Shown: positions 1 through 5,644 of the stretch, in pieces
How the letters are laid out: every line of letters starts with the position of its first letter
How positions within the stretch are numbered: the first letter of the stretch is position 1
Assembly: GCA_947258835.1 (NCBI GenBank)
Contig: CAMYJY010000038.1
Coordinates: 1 to 11,130, forward strand
Direction: 5' to 3'
DNA length: 11,130 bases
DNA from: an uncultured Pirellulales bacterium
Lineage (GTDB): Bacteria > Planctomycetota > Planctomycetia > Pirellulales > Lacipirellulaceae
Program-made: the position numbers and the translations under genes
The notes under the pieces: generated by a model
Database searches by the model: none
Seen by the model: only the letters and a program-made list of their open reading frames with translations
Told to the model about the DNA's origin: nothing

Positions 1-11
1 TGAGGGGTACC

Positions 12-41
12 GTCCAATCCTGTTCGGCACAAGATTTGGAC
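12..41. repeat. Hairpin repeat containing TGTTCGGCAC (copy 1 of 3)
   Basis: The outer stem pairs GTCCAA (12-17) with TTGGAC (36-41) and continues inward with one bulge and one mismatch around the loop TTCGGCA. The core TGTTCGGCAC recurs at 4461-4470 and, inverted, at 4817-4826, each time beside AATC(C/T) and an AGATTTG-like flank. It is a dispersed palindromic repeat, not coding. It may be the right end of a larger element that begins outside the window. Confidence 0.5.
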
Positions 42-151
42 AGCCGCGCGCTACGACAGCAAGTCACTCTCTGCTTAGCGATTCCTGCGGCAGCCAAGAA
101 ACCACAGCGAACACGACGACGAACAGGGACTTATTTTTCGTTTGTTGATTC

Positions 152-178
152 GTTGTTCCCGTTGTTCCCGTTGTGTCG
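152..178. repeat. Short tandem repeat, 9-base unit GTTGTTCCC
   Basis: Two perfect copies of GTTGTTCCC (152-160 and 161-169) are followed by a degenerate third unit, GTTGTGTCG. It lies in the non-coding leader upstream of the EF-G gene. Apart from this repeat and the hairpin at 12-41, bases 1-361 show no gene-like reading frame and no promoter I would stand behind. Confidence 0.5.
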
Positions 179-361
179 TCGTGGTTCAAAATTCTCGGCA
201 AACAAGCTCCGGGGAGACGTATTTGGCTCACGAAGCCCTGTCACGAGCGAGGAAGTAGCAAAGTAGCCCATTTCTGCCGCACCACGGGTTGTTTCCCGCA
301 GCATCACGAGCGACACTTGAGGGGTGTGTACCAAGGTCACCATCCCCCAGACGACAACCCC

Positions 362-2482
362 ATGGCCAAAGACTTAGCCCAGCTGCGTAACATCGGCGTA
401 ATCGCCCATATTGATGCTGGTAAAACCACTGTTACCGAACGGATGCTGTATGTCAGTGGCACCAAGCATCGGGCGGGCGAGGTGGATCGTGGCACCACGA
501 CCACGGATGACGATGCCGAGGAGGCCGAACGCGGGATTACCATTTATTCGGCATGCGTGGCCTTCCACTGGAACGATGTGCAAATCAATCTCATCGATAC
601 CCCGGGGCATGTCGATTTTACGGCCGAGGTGGAGCGAAGCCTGCGCGTACTCGACGGGGCGGTCATCGTTTTTAGTGCCCGCGAAGGCGTGGAGGCGCAA
701 AGTGAAACCGTCTGGCGCCAAGCCGATAAGTATCAAGTGGCGCGGGTCGCTTTCATCAATAAGCTGGATCGCGAAGGGGCCAATTTTGAGGCAGTGTTTG
801 AGGAGATGCGTTCCCGGCTGGATGCCAATCCGGTGGCGCTGCAAATTCCCGTCGGTCAGGGGCCGGCCCATATCGACAACCCGTTCCGCGGCGTGATCGA
901 TTTGATTGGCGAGCACATGCTCACCTTTCCCGAGGGCAAGGCCGGTCGCCATGTAGTCGCCGCACCAATCCCCGCGGCGTTGGTCGATCAGGCCGCGTTG
1001 TGGCGCGAGCAACTCATCGGCGAGTTGGCCAACTATAGCGACGCCCTGATGGAGCTGGCCCTGGCGGAAGCACCCATTCCTGCCGGGTTGATTCGTGAGG
1101 TGCTCCGCGAGGCCACGGTCCATCAACAGATCCAACCGGTGCTCTGCGGTTCGGCCCTGCATGGCATGGGGGTGCAGCCGTTGTTGGATGCGGTGGTGGA
1201 CTATTTGCCGAATCCGCTGGAGAAGCCGCCCGTAACGGGCCTGGCTCCCCTAGGCAAAAGTAGTTCCGGCAAGGGTTCCAAGGCCAAGAAAAAAGGCGCC
1301 ACGGAGCAAACCCTCAGCCGTCGACCCGATTCCCAAGAGCCCTTTTGTGGACTGGTGTTTAAGATTTTGCCTTTCAAGACGGGCGACTTGTCCTGGGTCC
1401 GGATTTATTCCGGCTCGCTCCAGGGCAATAGCCGGGTGCTCAATCCGGCCCGCGGCAAAAAAGAAAACGTGGCCCAGTTGTGGCAGATTCACGCCAGTAA
1501 GAAAGACGAGCAGCTGCAGGTAGCCCAAGCCGGTGATATTGTGGGCATTATTGGTCTCCGCGATTCGGTGACTGGCGATACGCTGTGTGACGCCGCCGCA
1601 CCGATTGTGTTGGAATCCATTGAATTTCCTGAAACGGTGATTTCCATGGCCATCGAGCCGGAAAGCACGGCAGACAAGAAAAAGCTGGCCGAGGCGCTGG
1701 AGATGCTCCGGAAACAGGACCCCACCTTCACGGCCTTGGAAAATGAAGAAACCGGCCAAACGCTGATTAGCGGCATGGGGGAATTGCACTTGGAGGTAAT
1801 CCAGCACCGACTGGAGCGGGATTTTAAGCTCAACGTCAAGGTGCATAACCCTCGGGTCAGTTATCGCGAAACCATTAAAAACTCGGTGGAGGTGGTGGGC
1901 GACTGCAACCGTCAGATCAACGGCGTGCAGCATACGGCCCAGGTGGTGCTGCGGGTCGAGCCGTGCGAAACCGCCGACGGGGGCGTGGTGATCGGGAACG
2001 CGCTGGATCATGGTTTGCCGAATGAAATGTTAACCATTGTGTTGGAAGAGTTAGAAACGGCCGGGCAGGGGGGGGGCGTGTTGGGTTTTCCCTTGATGCA
2101 CATCAAAGTCAAACTGCTCCGCGGCGAGATGCACGAAACCGATTCCAGCGAAATTGCCTTCCGCACGGCCGCCAACTTGGCTTTAGACGCCGGCTTGCGT
2201 CAGGCAGGTACCGTGCTGCTGGAACCGATCATGCGGTTGGAGATCAGTACACCCGATGAGCATGTGGGCGACTTGGTCGGGGATTTGCAACAGCGCCGCG
2301 CGATCATCCACCAAACGCAGAATCGCGGCACCCTCACGGTGCTGCAGGCCGAGGCCCCGCTGGCCGAGCTGTTTGGATACTCTAGCGCCATGCGGAGTCT
2401 CAGCCAAGGCCGTGCCAGCTGTTCGATGACCCCGAGCACCTACGCCGCCGCGCCCGACGAAGTGCTGAAGAAGTTTCTGTAG
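362..2482 (+). CDS. fusA: Elongation factor G family translational GTPase (divergent paralogue)
   Basis: EF-G binds the ribosome as a GTPase and drives tRNA-mRNA translocation; some paralogues act in ribosome recycling instead. The product is about 706 residues, the usual EF-G length. All GTPase motifs are visible: P-loop AHIDAGKT (15-22), RGITI (57-61), DTPGH (79-83), NKLD (133-136) and the SA of G5 (264-265). Domain II (IGLRDSVTGDTLCD), domain III (GMGELHLEVI) and domain V (GDLVGDLQQRRAII) follow. A Lys/Ser-rich segment (about 298-313) lies at the G/domain II junction. The domain IV loop, normally SGGRGQYGHV, reads NGVQHTAQVV (520-529), so this is not a textbook housekeeping FusA. The symbol denotes family only. 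I chose ATG 362 because protein-like sequence begins there (MAKDLAQLRNIGV); the frame opens at 173 but its first 63 codons look non-coding. No clear Shine-Dalgarno precedes 362. No rpsL or rpsG lies beside it, which also fits a paralogue. Confidence 0.93.
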   Translation: MAKDLAQLRNIGVIAHIDAGKTTVTERMLYVSGTKHRAGEVDRGTTTTDDDAEEAERGITIYSACVAFHWNDVQINLIDTPGHVDFTAEVERSLRVLDGAVIVFSAREGVEAQSETVWRQADKYQVARVAFINKLDREGANFEAVFEEMRSRLDANPVALQIPVGQGPAHIDNPFRGVIDLIGEHMLTFPEGKAGRHVVAAPIPAALVDQAALWREQLIGELANYSDALMELALAEAPIPAGLIREVLREATVHQQIQPVLCGSALHGMGVQPLLDAVVDYLPNPLEKPPVTGLAPLGKSSSGKGSKAKKKGATEQTLSRRPDSQEPFCGLVFKILPFKTGDLSWVRIYSGSLQGNSRVLNPARGKKENVAQLWQIHASKKDEQLQVAQAGDIVGIIGLRDSVTGDTLCDAAAPIVLESIEFPETVISMAIEPESTADKKKLAEALEMLRKQDPTFTALENEETGQTLISGMGELHLEVIQHRLERDFKLNVKVHNPRVSYRETIKNSVEVVGDCNRQINGVQHTAQVVLRVEPCETADGGVVIGNALDHGLPNEMLTIVLEELETAGQGGGVLGFPLMHIKVKLLRGEMHETDSSEIAFRTAANLALDAGLRQAGTVLLEPIMRLEISTPDEHVGDLVGDLQQRRAIIHQTQNRGTLTVLQAEAPLAELFGYSSAMRSLSQGRASCSMTPSTYAAAPDEVLKKFL

Positions 2483-2488
2483 TTTTCA

Positions 2489-2533
2489 TGCGAGCTACCG
2501 CTCGGAAAGCACTGGCCAGCTCCCGTTGGTCGC
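2489..2533 (+). repeat. Dispersed ~44-bp palindromic repeat, copy A
   Basis: It begins seven bases after the EF-G stop. The left part is a 5-bp hairpin, CGAGC-TACC-GCTCG. After a variable 9-base spacer comes TGGCCAGCTCCCGTTGGTCGCT. The same architecture, with identical spacing, occurs at 8510-8553 and inverted at 10783-10826. Short imperfect palindromic units of this kind resemble REP elements; that comparison is inference. The hairpin could also protect or end the EF-G transcript, although no T-run follows. Confidence 0.75.
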
Positions 2534-2540
2534 TGGAACC

Positions 2541-2600
2541 GTAGGCTGGGGCTGCGCCCCACCTTTCTATGTGAGATGTGAGATGTGAGATATTTGATGT
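2541..2600 (+). repeat. GTAGGCTGGGGC / GAGATGT composite repeat, copy 1
   Basis: The unit starts GTAGGCTGGGGC, forms a small GGGGC-TGC-GCCCC hairpin (about 2547-2560), and continues CCACCTTTCTATGTGAG into iterated GTGAGAT units ending ATATTTGATGT. A longer copy with the same beginning and end lies at 4344-4431. The two differ mainly in the number and sequence of the GAGAT-type units, which suggests expansion or contraction of a microsatellite-like core. Confidence 0.65.
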
Positions 2601-2680
2601 ATGGGATAAACCTTGGTGAGCTGGGCGCAACCTACAGAAATCACACGCCACATCAAATATCTTACATCTCACATCACACA
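2570..2680. terminator. 30-bp inverted repeat between convergent genes; possible bidirectional terminator
   Basis: The left arm (2570-2599) and the right arm (2651-2680) are complementary at 28 of 30 positions and are separated by 51 bases. They sit between the EF-G stop (2482) and the DUF1254 gene stop (2686), which converge. A transcript from either side would form a long hairpin, so a role in ending or stabilising both messages is plausible. No T-tract follows on either strand, so intrinsic termination is not assured. The arms are made of the GTGAGAT repeat, so this may simply be two inverted repeat insertions. Confidence 0.45.
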
Positions 2681-2685
2681 TCCCG

Positions 2686-4191
2686 CTACTCCACTAGTTC
2701 TGGCTCTCCCGGTCGCCAGGCCTTGTCGAACCACGGTTCCAAGGGGCCGTAAAGCCGGAAGATCATGTTCCAGCCCTTACCGGGAACGGTTTGCACCCAG
2801 TTGTGCTCCCGACCTGCCGGGGCCTGGGGGCCGAAGTAGACGTCGTAGGACCCGTCGGCATTTTGGAGCATGCCGGGCTTGTTGTTGTCAATTCCCGGGA
2901 ATCGTTCGTCCGTTTGCAGCATGGAGCGCGTTTGATTGTCGTACAGGGTGAAGGACCAAAAGTCCTTAGCCGGCACATTCGGTGGTACGTGGACCCGGTA
3001 GTTTTTACTCCCATCGAGTGGATTGTGGTCAGCGTCGAGGTAGGTGTAGGCATATTTTGAGCCCTTGCCAACAATCTGCTTGGCCATGGCAGGAGTAATC
3101 CCGGTGGCATAAAAATGAAAACCCGCACGGGCATCGAGTAGCGTAGCGCCGTGGGAGACCCAGGAGTACTCTCCCCCCGGGAACGGATTCATCCACACGC
3201 TTTCTCCCGGGTAGAAATAGAACATCTCGTCCCGCGGCTTGGACATGATCGTCTTGACCGCTACTGCCCCCGCACTGGCGGCGGCAGACAATACCTTTTG
3301 CAGGCGTGCGTCGGGCTGGAAGGGCTGCCCCTTCTTGATGCCGATGGCGGCCAGAGCGCCGAGAATCTCGGGACTTTGACCCTCACTGGGCTCCGCCTGC
3401 ACCACTTGGTTGATCTCGGCAAAAATCTCGGAGTCCATGCGGTGAATGGTGTTGATGGATTTGCCCGAAGCGTTGACGAAGGTCATCTCCGGCGGGTTGT
3501 CTCGTTGGGATAATGGATAGATGCGAAAGTTCTTCTTGGTCGCTTCCACCGCAGTTTTTGTAGAACCGTCGACCTGAAAGCCCCGCCAAATCACCCAGTT
3601 GCCATAGGTCTTGGTGTGGGCCACGTGATAGCCTTCCGGCACGTCGCCCGCATAGCCCGGGGGCAGGATCAGGAATTTGCCACCCCGGCCCTGGTCCGGT
3701 CCGAGACGGCCAAAATCGGTGACGTATTTGAACCAGTGGTCATCAATGATGCCCAGGACGTCCGGTGGGGTTTCGATGACCATCGGCTCGTCTGTCAATT
3801 GGAGCCAGGAAAACATGTACACACTGGTCGTGTTGGCGGTAAGAAAAAACGCCCGGGAGTCCATCAAATCCTCAAACAGAACCGCCGTTGTATTGGCGGG
3901 TCCGAATTCCTCGATCCCTTTGCGAATTGCATCCATCGAAGCGATTTGCACACCGCTCATGTAGGCTTGGAAGGCATGCTGGAAGTCCAAAAAGTTGTAG
4001 ACTTTCTGCACGGTTTCTTGGTCGGGCACGCCATCGAAGAAATTCAGGTTGCCCAGACGTGTCGGGATTTCGTCCGGTGTTGTAATCCCCGCAGGAATTT
4101 CCGTGGTCATCTTCATGCGGGGCGGTTGGGCCCAGGAACTGGTGCTGCAGGCGAGGGCTAGGGCCATGCACAGCGCAAATGGTGATTTCAT
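2686..4191 (-). CDS. Exported DUF1254/DUF1214 domain protein
   Basis: The 501-residue product has a typical export signal: MKSPF, a hydrophobic core (about 6-15) and a likely cleavage after SSWA (21). A lipobox around C15 is weak, so a soluble periplasmic protein is favoured. The N-terminal half matches the DUF1254 pattern. The C-terminal part matches DUF1214, with FWSFTLYDNQTRSML from residue 411, DGSYDVYFGP, a NWVQTVPGKGW segment and FRLYGPLEPWFDKAWRPGE near the end. Proteins of this two-domain architecture are widespread in environmental bacteria, but their biochemical role is not established and I assign none. On the minus strand AGGA lies seven bases before ATG 4191, which supports this start. 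The gene stands alone, convergent with EF-G and divergent from the efflux operon. It appears complete. Confidence 0.92.
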   Translation of the reverse strand: MKSPFALCMALALACSTSSWAQPPRMKMTTEIPAGITTPDEIPTRLGNLNFFDGVPDQETVQKVYNFLDFQHAFQAYMSGVQIASMDAIRKGIEEFGPANTTAVLFEDLMDSRAFFLTANTTSVYMFSWLQLTDEPMVIETPPDVLGIIDDHWFKYVTDFGRLGPDQGRGGKFLILPPGYAGDVPEGYHVAHTKTYGNWVIWRGFQVDGSTKTAVEATKKNFRIYPLSQRDNPPEMTFVNASGKSINTIHRMDSEIFAEINQVVQAEPSEGQSPEILGALAAIGIKKGQPFQPDARLQKVLSAAASAGAVAVKTIMSKPRDEMFYFYPGESVWMNPFPGGEYSWVSHGATLLDARAGFHFYATGITPAMAKQIVGKGSKYAYTYLDADHNPLDGSKNYRVHVPPNVPAKDFWSFTLYDNQTRSMLQTDERFPGIDNNKPGMLQNADGSYDVYFGPQAPAGREHNWVQTVPGKGWNMIFRLYGPLEPWFDKAWRPGEPELVE

Positions 4192-4288
4192 AAGTTTGTC
4201 CTGCGGGATGGAGGTCTGGTTTTTTGGCTAGCCGAAGTGGCACAATTCTAACTTCCGCTCGGGTGCCAAATCCGGTGCTGCGCTACGT

Positions 4289-4317
4289 ATCATAGCTTCC
4301 ATGTGCGGAGATGTCTT
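4289..4317 (-). promoter_or_regulatory. Weak candidate promoter for the DUF1254/DUF1214 gene
   Basis: On the minus strand TATGAT (4289-4294, 5/6 to the -10 consensus) lies 17 bases downstream of AAGACA (4312-4317, 4/6 to the -35). It would give a leader of roughly 90 bases before ATG 4191. This is a pattern match only; there is no supporting comparison. Confidence 0.22.
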
Positions 4318-4343
4318 GTCCCACCAGAATGGGCCGTACTCTT

Positions 4344-4431
4344 GTAGGCTGGGGCGAAGACCCACCTTTTTTATGTGAGATTCGAGCGAGATATGAGATA
4401 TGTGAGATGTTAGATGTGAGATATTTGATGT
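4344..4431 (+). repeat. GTAGGCTGGGGC / GAGATGT composite repeat, copy 2
   Basis: This is a second copy of the element at 2541-2600: GTAGGCTGGGGC, a small hairpin (TGGG...CCCA), CCACCTTTTTTATGTGAGAT, then six or so degenerate GAGAT(A/G)T units and the same ATATTTGATGTGGGG-type end. It is about 28 bases longer than copy 1, all within the iterated core. Reading frames across it are low-complexity artefacts. Confidence 0.65.
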
Positions 4432-4538
4432 GGGGTGCCACTGCTGGCTTGTCCCAATCTTGTTCGGCACGAAAGTTGTTGCCAAGTAGCGGCAATAATT
4501 TATGCATAACGTTTACCAAGGAAAGCCCTCCCGCAAAT

Positions 4539-4564
4539 GAGCCGGTGGGCGATAGCCCCGGTTC
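4539..4564 (+). repeat. GAGCCGG...CCGGTTC hairpin
   Basis: GAGCCG (4539-4544) pairs with CGGTTC (4559-4564, one G-T wobble), and GGGC-GATA-GCCC (4547-4558) forms the tip, with two unpaired bases between. It lies inside the larger nested element. I have an impression that similar GAGCCGG/GGGCGATAGCCC hairpins are frequent in planctomycete spacers, but I could not verify this. Confidence 0.45.
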
Positions 4565-4686
4565 CGTGAGACGTGCGGGGGGCCTTGGGTGCCGCGGGTG
4601 GCACCCCACGCTGGTAACGATTTGTCCCAGCAGAAAAGGAACAAATTTGCACCAGGCTCTCCGCTGGATTCCCGCCGCTCTTCTGC

Positions 4687-4756
4687 GTCATTCCCGCGCA
4701 GGCGGGAATCTAGACCACTGGCACTGCCACTGGATTCCCGCCTCCGCGGGAATGAC
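4687..4756. repeat. Paired GTCATTCCCGCG palindromic repeats
   Basis: Two copies of a 25-base unit face each other: GTCATTCCCGCGCAGGCGGGAATCT-type (4687-4711), and its inverse (4732-4756) ending CGCGGGAATGAC. They agree at 23 of 25 positions. Each unit is itself a hairpin (ATTCCCGC with GCGGGAAT). This is the widely seen ATTCCCGC...GCGGGAAT class of bacterial dispersed repeats, whose translations (HSRAGGN, IPASAGMT) litter spurious protein predictions. Twenty bases separate the arms. Confidence 0.75.
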
Positions 4757-4895
4757 TGGAACCCCCCCATACTGCCACTAAAATCGTTACCAGCGTGGGG
4801 TGCCAATGCAAATCTCGTGCCGAACAGGATTAGGCTTGTCCAGCAGTGCACCCGATCAACACATGCCCAAAAAGAAAAAATTGAACTAACACCAC

Positions 4896-4920
4896 TTGTC
4901 AAAAATTGACGACGTGTCAA
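4896..4920. promoter_or_regulatory. Putative TetR-family operator O1
   Basis: The 17-mer TTGTCAAAAATTGACGA (4896-4912) contains the perfect palindrome GTCAA-AAA-TTGAC. It matches a second site at 5711-5727 at 16 of 17 positions. A further GTCAA at 4916-4920 makes an overlapping palindrome, TTGAC-GACGT-GTCAA (4906-4920), so two repressor dimers could bind side by side. Its place just ahead of a tetR-type gene, over the likely -35, fits autorepression, which is common for this family. Confidence 0.6.
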
Positions 4921-4924
4921 TAAT
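4896..4924 (+). promoter_or_regulatory. Candidate promoter of the efflux operon, overlapping the operator
   Basis: TTGTCA (4896-4901, 5/6 to the -35 consensus) and AATAAT (4919-4924, 5/6 to the -10) are separated by exactly 17 bases. A start about seven bases past the -10 falls at or next to the regulator's ATG (4931). Together with the lack of a Shine-Dalgarno before that ATG, this suggests a leaderless message. The -35 lies inside the palindromic operator, so bound repressor would block polymerase. This is inferred from spacing and match only. Confidence 0.45.
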
Positions 4925-4930
4925 TCCGGT

Positions 4931-5644
4931 ATGCCTAGGACCTTGACCAGAAAACAGCGAGAACGACAGGAGCGAGAGGCCAGAATCCTCGAGCTGGGGC
5001 GGACCATGCTCAGCGAGGTGGGCTATCTGGGCCTGAGCATGGATCGTATTGCCGCCGAGATGGAATATTCCAAGGGCACCATCTACCAGCACTTTTGCAA
5101 CAAAGAAGAGATCATCCTGGCCCTGGCCAACGAGGCCCTGGAAAAACGGCTGCAGATGTTCGAGCAGGCCGCCACCTGGCCGGGCCGGCCCCGCGAGCGG
5201 ATGGCGGCCATTGGCGCTGCCGCCGAAGAATTCGTCGAACATTACCCCCAGCATTTTGCCGTGGAGCAAATTGTCCGTTCGGCCTCAATTTGGGAAAAAA
5301 CCAGCTCCCAGCGGCAAGAATTCATGCATTCCTGCGAGTCACGCTGTCTGCATATCGTCAGTGGCGTCGTCCGTGATGGGCTGGCCCAGGGGGACTTAAA
5401 ATTGCCGGCAGGACGAACCCCGGAAGATTTGGTGTTTGGACTGTGGTCGCTAAATTTTGGGGCCTACACGATTCTCACCAGCAGCGATTCGCTGGGCGAC
5501 AACGGGATCTCCGATCCGGTGCTTGCCCTCCGCCAAAGTCAGCATAGGATGCTAGACGGCTACGGTTGGCAGCCTTTGTCTCAAGAGCTGGATTACATGG
5601 CCCTGATGGACCAAGTGAAAAACGAGGTATTTCGCGATGCATAA
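4931..5644 (+). CDS. TetR/AcrR family transcriptional regulator of the efflux operon
   Basis: The 237-residue product has the usual TetR layout. A basic N-terminus (1-18) leads into a three-helix DNA-binding domain, with the helix-turn-helix at about 36-55 (LSMDRIAAEMEYSKGTIYQHF) and the typical YQHFCNKEEII exit. A longer helical C-terminal domain follows, for ligand binding and dimerisation; it gives no clue to the ligand. TetR proteins normally repress the adjacent pump and lift off when an effector binds. The gene is first in the operon and its stop overlaps the adaptor start by eight bases. No Shine-Dalgarno precedes ATG 4931, while both downstream genes have one, which fits leaderless translation from the promoter candidate at 4896-4924. 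Two palindromic sites, upstream and inside the next gene, are its likely targets. Confidence 0.92.
   Translation: MPRTLTRKQRERQEREARILELGRTMLSEVGYLGLSMDRIAAEMEYSKGTIYQHFCNKEEIILALANEALEKRLQMFEQAATWPGRPRERMAAIGAAAEEFVEHYPQHFAVEQIVRSASIWEKTSSQRQEFMHSCESRCLHIVSGVVRDGLAQGDLKLPAGRTPEDLVFGLWSLNFGAYTILTSSDSLGDNGISDPVLALRQSQHRMLDGYGWQPLSQELDYMALMDQVKNEVFRDA

Larger units (their letters stand above)
4439..4848. repeat. Nested inverted-repeat element of about 410 bp
   Basis: Three pairs of arms are nested about one centre. The outer pair shares CACTGCTGG (4439-4447 with 4840-4848) and TGTTCGGCACGA (4461-4472 with 4815-4826), with identical internal spacing but a diverged stretch between. The middle pair is a perfect 24-bp inverted repeat (4600-4623 with 4781-4804). 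The inner pair is 23/25 (4687-4711 with 4732-4756). No transposase is inside. It could be a non-autonomous MITE-like element or successive insertions of palindromic repeats into one another. It fills most of the spacer between the divergent DUF1254 gene and the efflux operon. Confidence 0.6.

Noticed and set aside
36..266. 76-codon frame at the left edge
   Set aside because: Arg/Ser-rich translation through the GTTGTTCCC tandem repeat, no ribosome binding site, no recognisable sequence.
173..361. 63-codon N-terminal extension of the EF-G frame
   Set aside because: The translation (Cys/His/Arg-rich, ending HHPPDDNP) does not look like an EF-G N-terminus, and family proteins start right at the MAKDL-type residue encoded at 362.
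374..1162. 262-codon open frame antisense to EF-G
   Set aside because: It overlaps the GTPase domain entirely and shows no domain or plausible start context; a shadow of the EF-G codons.
4374..4431. CRISPR-like array from regular GAGATGT units
   Set aside because: Units are 7-9 bases with no spacers of constant length and no cas genes nearby; this is a degenerate tandem core.
4513..5007. Minus-strand frame across the nested repeats into the regulator gene
   Set aside because: Its translation is the classic product of ATTCCCGC repeats (FPRRRESS, DSRLRGND) and it overlaps the TetR-type gene.
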